The translations under genes and the position numbers were made by a program. Below, in pieces: positions 57,856 through 64,000 of a stretch of 64,000 bases of DNA; position 1 is the stretch's first letter, and every line of letters starts with the position of its first letter. A model generated the notes under the pieces. It saw only the letters and a list, made by a program, of their open reading frames with translations, did not search any database and was not told where the DNA came from. Source of the DNA: CAYXDO01 sp964463485 (GTDB lineage Bacteria; Myxococcota; Kuafuiibacteriia; Kuafuiibacteriales; Kuafuiibacteriaceae); assembly GCA_964463485.1 (NCBI GenBank), contig CAYXDO010000004.1, positions 62,001 through 126,000 on the forward strand, given 5' to 3'.

Positions 57856-58095
57856 ATGGCGACATTCAGATTTAGAAAGAGACGCAACACCCAACCCATC
57901 AAGGAATACATCCGGCGTGGAGCGGGGCTTGATGCAACGGTGGACGTGAATCTGGACGGCACTATGTCGGTGACGATTCCCGATCCAGATCCAAATCTTC
58001 CGAGTGGCGAAAGAAAAGCCATTGCGGATGGGGACAAGGAACGGCTGCGGAATACTCTCGAGGAACAAGAGTGGGAGATTGGGGGTGTCCTGTGA
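57856..58095 (+). CDS. Small hypothetical phage protein
   Basis: The 79-residue product (MATFRFRKRRNT) has a basic N-terminus, one beta hairpin-like segment (LDATVDVNLDGTMSVTIPDPDP) and an acidic helical end. It shares the lower-GC codon use of the preceding gene and overlaps the next gene by four bases. Function unknown. Confidence 0.4.
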   Translation: MATFRFRKRRNTQPIKEYIRRGAGLDATVDVNLDGTMSVTIPDPDPNLPSGERKAIADGDKERLRNTLEEQEWEIGGVL

Positions 58096-58412
58096 GCTCG
58101 GTGTCGGACCTTCGCGAACGGTTCGACGAGGTCTCGGACACGACAGCGTTCCCGGACGCTCGCCTGCAGCGTGTCCTTGATGAAGCGGCCCGCTTGATTC
58201 GGACGGATCTTCTCGACGACGATATGCAGAGCTACTTCGCAATGCACCTCTTGTTCTACGCCAGCGGCCCGCGAGGTCAGGGAGTGGCGAGCGTGTCTGC
58301 GGGCCCGGCATCGGTTTCCTACGTCAGCGCAGCGCAGAGCCTCGAGAGCACGGGCTACGGCGCTCACTACTCGTTTCTGCTTCGCTTGAAGGTCGGTTCG
58401 ATGGTGGTCTGA
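58092..58412 (+). CDS. Head-tail connector protein (DUF4054-like)
   Basis: The 106-residue protein (GTG start) matches the DUF4054 connector pattern: VSDLRERFDEVSDTTAFPDARLQRVLDEAARLI, YFAMHLLFYASGPRGQGV, then SVSYVSAAQSLESTGYGAHYSFLLRLK. It would bind the portal below the capsid vertex. Overlaps the previous gene at a GTGA junction. Confidence 0.7.
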   Translation: MSSVSDLRERFDEVSDTTAFPDARLQRVLDEAARLIRTDLLDDDMQSYFAMHLLFYASGPRGQGVASVSAGPASVSYVSAAQSLESTGYGAHYSFLLRLKVGSMVV

Positions 58413-58416
58413 CCGC

Positions 58417-58863
58417 GTGGCGAAGTCGCGCGTCGTCGTGAAGGACAAAGGGCTCTCGGAGATCCTTCAGCGAATGAAGGGTGCCTCGAAGCTCGGCATC
58501 ACTGTGGGTGTCCATGGAGACGGCGAGATCGCGACCTACGCCGCAGCCAACGAGTTCGGGACCGATGAGATCCCCGAGCGATCGTTCCTGCGGTCCACGA
58601 TGGATACGCGCCAGACGGATATTGCGAACGTCATCACCAAGACCTTCGAGCGGGTCTCGAACGGCACGCTCACGCCCAGGCAGGCCGGAGCGGTGATCGG
58701 TGCGTGGGTTCAGGCCGCGGTGCGCAAGACGATTCAGTCGAATGTGCCCCCACCGAACGCACCGGCGACGATTGCCAAGAAAGGCTCGAGCCACACGTTG
58801 ATCGACGAAGGCCGGCTCCGCCAGGGGATCACGTTTAAGGTGAAGGACGGGGCTTCGAAATGA
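58417..58863 (+). CDS. HK97 gp10-like neck protein
   Basis: The 148-residue protein (GTG start) contains the gp10 family segments ATYAAANEFGTDEIPERSFLRSTMD and DEGRLRQGITF. It is a neck/tail-completion component. A four-base overlap joins it to the next connector gene. Confidence 0.7.
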   Translation: MAKSRVVVKDKGLSEILQRMKGASKLGITVGVHGDGEIATYAAANEFGTDEIPERSFLRSTMDTRQTDIANVITKTFERVSNGTLTPRQAGAVIGAWVQAAVRKTIQSNVPPPNAPATIAKKGSSHTLIDEGRLRQGITFKVKDGASK

Positions 58864-59243
58864 TGCCCTTCGCGGACCTCGGCTCAGTCGTTCTCGCCGC
58901 GTTTGGCGCAGCCAGCGCCGTGACTCTGCGTCGCTATGCCGCAGGCAGCTACGATGCAGCCACGGGCCAGTGGACGAGCGGAGCCGTAACGACGTCCTCG
59001 GTCATGGCCGCTGTTCAGCCCCTCGGTCCTCGCGAACTCGAGCTCTTGCCCGAGAACGAGCGCACGATCGAGGCCGTGGGGATCTACACCCGATCTGCCC
59101 TGCTCACGAGCAACGTCCTGACGGGGCAGCAGGCAGACGAGATCGTCTGGGACGGCAAGATCCACAAAGTCGTCCGGGTCGAAGATTGGACCCGCCAGGC
59201 TCGCTACGCGCGAGCCTTCGCGGTGAGACTCGGCGATGGCTGA
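58860..59243 (+). CDS. Head-tail stopper or adaptor protein
   Basis: The 127-residue protein has a small barrel pattern (RRYAAGSYDAATGQWTSG, SSVMAAVQPLGPRELELLPENERTIEAVGIYTR, DEIVWDGKIHKVVRVEDW) typical of phage head closure/stopper proteins. Overlaps both neighbours by a few bases. Assignment rests on pattern and place only. Confidence 0.6.
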   Translation: MMPFADLGSVVLAAFGAASAVTLRRYAAGSYDAATGQWTSGAVTTSSVMAAVQPLGPRELELLPENERTIEAVGIYTRSALLTSNVLTGQQADEIVWDGKIHKVVRVEDWTRQARYARAFAVRLGDG

Positions 59244-60003
59244 GCTCTATTTCCCGGAGGATTGGGCCGAGCTCCGCGCTGCGCTCGTCGCGTGGGTCCA
59301 AGGCGTCGTCGACGCAGGCGTCAGCGTCGTCTGGGGGCGACAAGGCGTGCCATCTCCGCCGCGTCCCTACGTCACGCTTCGGCCTCTCACCCTCCCGGTC
59401 GAGGAGGGACAGGGCGACAGAATGCAGCTCGACGGCTTCGTTGTGGCCGTCGTCGAGGTCCTCGACGACACGATCTACTCGGCGACGATCAACGGCACGG
59501 TCTGCTCGTACACCTCGGACGCGACGGCCACGGAGGCCGAGATCTCGGCGGGTCTCCTTGCGGCGATCGAAGCACAAGCAATTGCTGGCGTGACCGTCGA
59601 GGCTTTGCTGGGAGGGGTTCGGGTGATTGGTGCCGAGACGATCGAGACCGACACCGACCTGCTCGCGCTGAAGGTCGCGCGAACGATCGAGCTCGACGGG
59701 ACCAGCACGTTCCAGGTCGATGTCTATGGCCGGGACTCCCAAGACACGCCCGAGGCAGCGACCATCGCCGGTGCGCTCACGGCCAGCCTCGAGTCCGAGG
59801 ACGTCCTCGAGACGCTCGGGACAGCATGGGCCGTGGTCTCGAGGGAGGCCCAGCGCAACGGGGATGCGGCACGACCTGGAACGTGGGAAGACCGAGCAGG
59901 ATTCGATCTGCGGTTGCGCTGCCGAGTGCGCCGTCTCGAGCTCGGCGACTGGATCGAGCACGCGGACCTCGACACGGGAATCGTGGGTGTGCTGACACCC
60001 TGA
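59236..60003 (+). CDS. Tail-terminator-like protein with an inserted beta domain
   Basis: The first 70 residues (LRAALVAWVQGVVDAG, PRPYVTLRPLTLPV) and the last 100 (DVYGRDSQDTPEAATIAGALTASLES, TWEDRAGFDLRLRCRVRRLELGDWIEHADL) match phage tail-terminator/neck proteins. Between them lies one copy of the repeated beta domain (TIYSATINGTVCSYTSDATATEAEISAGLLAA). The same domain is found twice in the decoration protein and three times in the sheath protein. Confidence 0.65.
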   Translation: MAELYFPEDWAELRAALVAWVQGVVDAGVSVVWGRQGVPSPPRPYVTLRPLTLPVEEGQGDRMQLDGFVVAVVEVLDDTIYSATINGTVCSYTSDATATEAEISAGLLAAIEAQAIAGVTVEALLGGVRVIGAETIETDTDLLALKVARTIELDGTSTFQVDVYGRDSQDTPEAATIAGALTASLESEDVLETLGTAWAVVSREAQRNGDAARPGTWEDRAGFDLRLRCRVRRLELGDWIEHADLDTGIVGVLTP

Positions 60004-60004
60004 C

Positions 60005-61957
60005 GTGAGCCTCGACGACGTCGTCAACCTAAGCATCTCCATCGAGAGCTCCGCGATTTCGCAGGCGGGCTTCGGGCGTCCGCTGCTCCTTCCGGGCTCC
60101 GTCCCCTTTGCTGATCGCGCCCGCATCTACTCAAGCCCGGCAGACATGTTGGCCGATGGCTTTCTGAGCTCGGACCAGGCGTACCTGGATGCGGTCGGCA
60201 TCGCGTCCCAGAACCCGCGGCCGCTCGACTGGATGGTCGGCAAGCGGGACGCGTTCGTGGCAATGGTCCGGCGGTTTCGCATCGAGGACTCCATCGCGGT
60301 CGCGAAGGTCATCGATGTCACAATCGACACGGTCACCGACTCGGTGGCCTACACGTTCACAGTGGACGGGAACGCGGTCACCTTCAACTCGGACGCCGAT
60401 GCGACCATGGCCGAGATCCAAGCCGGACTCGTCGCCGCAGGCCAGGCCGTCGGTGCGCTCACGGGAGTGGTCACCTTCGCCGCCGAGTCGACGAACAAAG
60501 TCCGCGTCACTTCGGTGCTGGCGGGCGACGACTTCACTCTCACGGAGTCCGACGCCAAGCTGAGTCTCACGACGGTCACCGCGAACACACCGCCCTCCGA
60601 CGGTGACTACACGGTCACGCTCGACGGCATCGAGCACACGTTTGCCGCGAGTGCCAGCGACCTCGAGACGATTCGAGACGGACTCGTCGCCGCAATCCAA
60701 GCCTCCCCTCGAGCGGCCTTTTTCACCGCGGCCGCCGTCGCTGGGAACCATGGTGAGTTCACCGTTATCTCCGACACCGCGGGCATCCAGTTCGTCTGGT
60801 CGGTCGAGGCCCCGGACACGGCGAGCATCAAGATGGTTCGCCGCATCGCGGTCGTGGGGAACGATCCGGGCGTTTACTCGGTGACGCTCAACGGGAACCC
60901 CGTGAGCGGCAACTTCATCGGAGGCGAGACAGCGACGCAGATCCGAGATGCGCTCGAGACGGCGATCGACGATGCGGCGCTCGGTATCGATGCCAGCGCC
61001 AACTCGACGGCGAATCTCGATCTTTTGTCCGCCAATGACTTCACGCTCGCGGTGAGCTCGCCGAGCTCGGACATCACCATCACGGCCGGCTACTGGACAG
61101 CGAACGTCGGCATCCCAGAGGCGCTCGACGCGATCGACGCGTACGACCCCGATTGGTACGGCCTCATCATCACCGAGCGCACGGCCGGACCCATCGAGTC
61201 GGCGGCCCGAGCCATCGAGACCCGGCGCAAGATCTTCTTCGCCCAGAGCGCAGAGGCCGCCATCCTGAGCGCGCCCTACGATTCCGGCAACATCGACACG
61301 GACATCGCGTCCCGCTTGCATGGGCTCGCGTTGTCGCGCACGGCCGTCTTCTACCATTCCAACTCGACGTCGGCCTTCGCTGCGTCTCTGATGGGTACGC
61401 TCCTCGCCCGAGTGCCCGGGAGCTACACCGCGAAATTCAAAACCCTCGCAGGCATCGAGCCCGATGCGCTCACCACGACCGAGTTAGCCTACGCGCGAGG
61501 CAACCCGGTTGCTGGTACGCAAGGCAAGTGCTGCAACGTCTACACGACGATCGCGGGTCGCAACATCGTCCAGGAGGGAACGGTTGCGAGCGGTGAGTAC
61601 ATCGACGTAATCCACGGAGCGGACAAGCTGTACTCGACGATTCAGGGGAACGTGTTCGGCATGCTCGCGAAGCGGCCGAAGGTGGACTTTACGTCCGGCG
61701 GTCTTCGACAGGTGGCCGCTCAAATTCAGGCGGCGCTCGAGGCGAGTGCAGACGAGGGCTTCTTGGCGCAGAGCCGGGAGTTGTCCGACGGGACGATTCA
61801 GAAGCCGGCCTACACGATCAGCGTTCCGGCGATTTCGAGCATTCCTCAGGCCAGCAGGGAGAAGCGGACGATCCCGGCGAACAAGCCGATCACCTTCGAG
61901 GCGACGCTCGCCGGCGCGATTCACGCGGTGAGTATCACGGGCACGTTGGCCGCCTGA
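60005..61957 (+). CDS. DUF3383 tail sheath protein with three inserted beta domains
   Basis: The N-terminus (LDDVVNLSISIESSAISQAGFGRPLLL) and the C-terminal part (GIEPDALTTTELAYARGNP, IDVIHGADKLYSTIQGNVFGMLAKRPKV) match the DUF3383 contractile-tail sheath family. Inserted at residues about 101-198, 199-285 and 288-361 are three beta domains of the same type as in the other virion proteins (YTFTVDGNAVTFNSDADATMAEIQAGL, YTVTLDGIEHTFAASASDL, YSVTLNGNPVSGNF). The sheath encloses the tube encoded next. Length 650 is larger than usual because of the inserts. Confidence 0.8.
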   Translation: MSLDDVVNLSISIESSAISQAGFGRPLLLPGSVPFADRARIYSSPADMLADGFLSSDQAYLDAVGIASQNPRPLDWMVGKRDAFVAMVRRFRIEDSIAVAKVIDVTIDTVTDSVAYTFTVDGNAVTFNSDADATMAEIQAGLVAAGQAVGALTGVVTFAAESTNKVRVTSVLAGDDFTLTESDAKLSLTTVTANTPPSDGDYTVTLDGIEHTFAASASDLETIRDGLVAAIQASPRAAFFTAAAVAGNHGEFTVISDTAGIQFVWSVEAPDTASIKMVRRIAVVGNDPGVYSVTLNGNPVSGNFIGGETATQIRDALETAIDDAALGIDASANSTANLDLLSANDFTLAVSSPSSDITITAGYWTANVGIPEALDAIDAYDPDWYGLIITERTAGPIESAARAIETRRKIFFAQSAEAAILSAPYDSGNIDTDIASRLHGLALSRTAVFYHSNSTSAFAASLMGTLLARVPGSYTAKFKTLAGIEPDALTTTELAYARGNPVAGTQGKCCNVYTTIAGRNIVQEGTVASGEYIDVIHGADKLYSTIQGNVFGMLAKRPKVDFTSGGLRQVAAQIQAALEASADEGFLAQSRELSDGTIQKPAYTISVPAISSIPQASREKRTIPANKPITFEATLAGAIHAVSITGTLAA

Positions 61958-61975
61958 CGCGCGAGGAGATAACTC

Positions 61976-62401
61976 ATGACGTTGCACAAATACGATCCGA
62001 AGGACGTGAAGGTCACGTTCGGCCCGGCGCTCATCATGGGCTTTGGCCCCGATACCTTCGTGTCGATCGAGTACTCAAACGATGCCTTCGCGATGGCCGT
62101 CGGGGCCGATGGCGAGGTCGTGCGCTCGAAGTCGAACGACCAGAGCGCGGTCGTGACGCTCACGCTGATGGCGGGGTCGTCTGGGAACGCCGTGCTCAGT
62201 GCGGCGCTCAACGCGGATGTCGCGGAAGGGCTGGGCGTGTTCCCACTGGCGATCGTCGATCTAAGCACGGGCACGACGCACTTCGGCAAGGAGGCCTGGG
62301 TCGTGAAGGACCCAAAGACCGACTACGCCAAGGAGTCACAGCCGAAGGAGTGGCGGCTCGCTGTCGCGAAGATGCAGTCCGGCCACGGCGTGGCCCTCTG
62401 A
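61976..62401 (+). CDS. Tail tube protein (DUF3277)
   Basis: The 141-residue protein has the DUF3277 pattern: YDPKDVKVTFGPALIMGFGPDTFVSIEYSNDAFAMAVGADGEVVRSKSNDQSAVVTLTL. It forms the inner tube of the contractile tail next to the sheath gene. Strand-rich, no extra domains. Confidence 0.8.
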   Translation: MTLHKYDPKDVKVTFGPALIMGFGPDTFVSIEYSNDAFAMAVGADGEVVRSKSNDQSAVVTLTLMAGSSGNAVLSAALNADVAEGLGVFPLAIVDLSTGTTHFGKEAWVVKDPKTDYAKESQPKEWRLAVAKMQSGHGVAL

Positions 62402-62409
62402 GGTAGGCC

Positions 62410-62862
62410 ATGGGTATCAAGCTACATGAGACGTACATCGGAGGCGCGAAGTGGTCACTCAACACGCTGCCTGCGACCAAAGGGCTCGAGGTACTCACCT
62501 GGCTCATGGCCCTGGTCGGTGCCCCTCTCGGCGAAGGAATCGAAGCGATCGAGGGTGCGACTCTGGCGCCAGACTCCATGGGACGCATCGTGGGTTCGAT
62601 CACTCGTTCTTTGTCCGATCCGAAGACCGTCGGCATGGTCAAGGTCCTGATCGGCGAGGCGCTCAGGGACGACAAGAAGTACATCTTCGACGACGTCTTC
62701 GCGGAGAACTATGGCGAGCTCACTCAGCTCGTGGCCTTCGCGATCGGGGTGAACTTCCGGAGTTTTTTCGACGGCAACCCGGTCCTCGCAGGAGTCGTAG
62801 GCCGGGCGAAGAAACTCGGAAAGTCGAAACCGGCAACCTCGACTGGCGAGTCTGGCGAGTAG
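62410..62862 (+). CDS. Tail assembly chaperone (G-type)
   Basis: The 150-residue helical protein lies between the tube and tape-measure genes, where G/GT chaperones sit. Segments such as GLEVLTWLMALVGAPLGEGIEA and FDDVFAENYGELTQLVAFAIGVNFRSFF fit the G-type family. Near its end the sequence is GKSKPATSTGESGE, then the stop. A -1 frameshift would extend it into the next frame (see the extension entry). Confidence 0.7.
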   Translation: MGIKLHETYIGGAKWSLNTLPATKGLEVLTWLMALVGAPLGEGIEAIEGATLAPDSMGRIVGSITRSLSDPKTVGMVKVLIGEALRDDKKYIFDDVFAENYGELTQLVAFAIGVNFRSFFDGNPVLAGVVGRAKKLGKSKPATSTGESGE

Positions 62863-62999
62863 TCGTCGCCCGATACGCGAGCCTCGCCGAGCTAGAGTCG
62901 ATCTACTCGATCGACGACCTCCTCGACTTTCACGAGGCCATCGACATCGAGGCTGAGATGCAGCCCGAGATGCCGACGATGCCTAGGGGTAGGCGATGA
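62800..62999 (+). CDS. Tail chaperone T-domain extension, reached by a probable -1 frameshift
   Basis: After the G-type stop (62860-62862) the -1 frame is open and coding: NLDWRVWRVVVARYASLAELESIYSIDDLLDFHEAIDIEAEMQPEM. No ATG or GTG start is close upstream in that frame, which argues for ribosomal frameshifting, as in lambda G/GT. The A-rich stretches near 62810-62830 (GAAGAAACTC, GGAAAGTCGAAACC) are the most likely slip sites, but no perfect X XXY YYZ heptamer is visible. The frame's stop overlaps the tape-measure start. Confidence 0.55.
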
Positions 63000-64000
63000 T
63001 TATCCGAGAGCTGCTCACCCTCCTCGGCTTCGAGGTCGACGAAAGGGGCGTGCGTGGTGCAACCGATGCGTTCACCTCGCTGAAGGCGAAGGCGGAGATA
63101 CTCAAAGCGGCATGGGACGCGTCGGTCGGCGCCGTCCGAGGCTGGATCGAAGAAGCGATCTCCGCTGGCGACGCCGCAGACGATACCTCGAAACGATTGG
63201 GAGTCACGGCCGAGGAGCTCCAAGAGCTTCAGTACGCCGCCAATCGAGCCAACGTTTCGAACGAGGGCCTGGTCGAGAGTCTGAAGGCAATGCAGAATGC
63301 CCAGTCAGCGGCGACCTCCGGATCGAAAGCGCAGCTCGAGGCCTTCCGTCGCGTAGGCATCTCGGGCAAAGACCTCCTCAAGAGTACACCCGAGCTCCTC
63401 GACCTGGTCGCCGACGGACTCAACAAGCTCAAGCGCGACTCAGACAAGACGGCCATCTCGATGGACCTCTTCGGTCGAGGCGGGTCGGCGCTGATCCCGC
63501 TTCTGAAGGAAGGGTCCGCGGGGATCGACGAGATGCGGGCTCGAGCCCGTGAGCTCGGTTTCGTGCTCTCGAACGAAGTCGCCGAGCAGGCCGGCGAGCT
63601 CGACGACTCGATCAATGACCTCGGATTGCGCTTGACCGGGCTCGGCCGCCAGATGGCCTCGGCCTTGTTCCCTCGGATGCGGGAGCTCGTGAAGCGGCTC
63701 GAGACCTGGCTCAAGAAGAACAAGGAACTCATTGCGGACGGGCTCTTGATTCTTGGAAACGCGGTATTCTGGGTGATCGAAAGCTTCACGTCGCTCGCTG
63801 ATGGAATGGTCAATATTCTCAAGGTGCTTTGGGAAAACCGGAGATTCTTCGGGATTCTAGCGATCGTCATCGGGACAGCATTCATACCGGCGATCATCGC
63901 TGCCATCCCTGAGCTCATCATGATCGCGAAGGCCTTCAGCATCTTGATCGGAGTGCAGTTGCGACTCATCGCGACGACGCTCCTAGCGGCTCTTCCTTGG
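62996..64000 (+). CDS. Tape measure protein (partial)
   Basis: The ATG overlaps the stop of the frameshift extension (ATGA). The visible 335 residues begin MIIRELLTLLGFEVDERGVRGATDAF and show the family pattern: VTAEELQELQYAANRANVSNEGL, DLFGRGGSALIPLLKEGSAGIDEMRARARELG, then hydrophobic helices (ILAIVIGTAFIPAIIAAIPELIMI). This protein sets tail length. It continues beyond the window, so its C-terminus and any lysis domain cannot be judged. Confidence 0.85.
   Translation, partial: MIIRELLTLLGFEVDERGVRGATDAFTSLKAKAEILKAAWDASVGAVRGWIEEAISAGDAADDTSKRLGVTAEELQELQYAANRANVSNEGLVESLKAMQNAQSAATSGSKAQLEAFRRVGISGKDLLKSTPELLDLVADGLNKLKRDSDKTAISMDLFGRGGSALIPLLKEGSAGIDEMRARARELGFVLSNEVAEQAGELDDSINDLGLRLTGLGRQMASALFPRMRELVKRLETWLKKNKELIADGLLILGNAVFWVIESFTSLADGMVNILKVLWENRRFFGILAIVIGTAFIPAIIAAIPELIMIAKAFSILIGVQLRLIATTLLAALPW

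Larger units (their letters stand above)
29051..64000. mobile_element. Prophage of a contractile-tailed phage (right end outside the window)
   Basis: Integrase next to tRNA-Pro, excisionase-like gene, early replication operon, terminase, portal, head and contractile-tail modules occur in standard phage order, almost all on the plus strand. The left end is probably in the 3' half of the tRNA (29051-29080 would be regenerated by the phage copy), but the matching attR repeat and the lysis and baseplate genes are beyond 64000. The structural genes look intact, so it may be functional. Confidence 0.9.

Overview
The window looks like a high-GC Myxococcota chromosome (Polyangia-type order is an inference) with a prophage in its right half. 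The host signals are a MYXO-CTERM-like anchor, an FHA/sigma-54 regulator beside a eukaryotic-type kinase, PKD and MopE-like repeats, and many lipoproteins.

Left host part (1-28.9 kb). Positions 1-13.5 kb hold a periplasmic or cell-surface electron-transfer island. A leftward operon encodes a two-domain cupredoxin lipoprotein, two monoheme proteins and a heme-bearing, probably outer-membrane protein that runs off the window. Next to it are a separate blue-copper protein, a paralogous two-domain cupredoxin lipoprotein, and a 2269-residue protein that joins PKD domains, an NHL propeller, a MYXO-CTERM-like anchor, 13 CxxCH motifs plus one CxxxCH, and MopE-like repeats. A tetraheme protein is coupled to its stop. 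After a C39-like peptidase (13.7 kb) comes a leftward signalling operon (14.7-20.7 kb): FHA/sigma-54 activator, PEGA-type membrane protein, Ser/Thr kinase and lipoprotein. A near-consensus sigma-54 promoter at 21.27 kb drives a 92-residue orphan protein. At 21.8-25.5 kb lie the [NiFe]-hydrogenase maturation genes hypBA (leftward) and hypCDE (rightward); hypF and the hydrogenase subunits are not in view. A SWIM/SNF2 helicase and a frameshifted lipoprotein follow.

Prophage (from tRNA-Pro at 29.0 kb to the window end, right boundary not reached). A tyrosine integrase sits directly after tRNA-Pro(GGG). A rightward early operon (30.3-44.0 kb) is tightly packed, mostly with overlapping starts and stops. 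It encodes an excisionase-like protein, DEAD helicase, VRR-NUC nuclease, PD-(D/E)XK nuclease, MazG, a RecA/Sak4-like ATPase, three DNA methyltransferases, a DUF4326 protein and a PrimPol-VirE replicase. It ends in a perfect 36-bp inverted repeat. An accessory patch follows (44.2-47.9 kb): twin lipoproteins, a SLATT-like two-helix membrane protein coupled to a 44-residue peptide with 20 consecutive prolines, a winged-helix protein, a coiled-coil protein and a secreted beta-helix protein. The late region (47.9-64 kb) runs terminase, DUF1073 portal, MuF head protein, an inverted HicAB toxin-antitoxin pair, DUF2213 protein, decoration protein, DUF2184 capsid, connectors, DUF3383 sheath, DUF3277 tube, a tail chaperone with a likely -1 frameshift, and the tape measure. 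That order indicates a contractile-tailed phage.

The most unusual signals are a small beta-rich domain repeated in three different virion proteins, the SLATT-like/polyproline pair flanked by an 18-bp direct repeat, the 36-bp inverted repeat after the replicase, the tandem anchor/signal-peptide junction inside the giant cytochrome, and the sigma-54-driven small protein. All assignments come from reading motifs and gene order by eye; no database search was possible.
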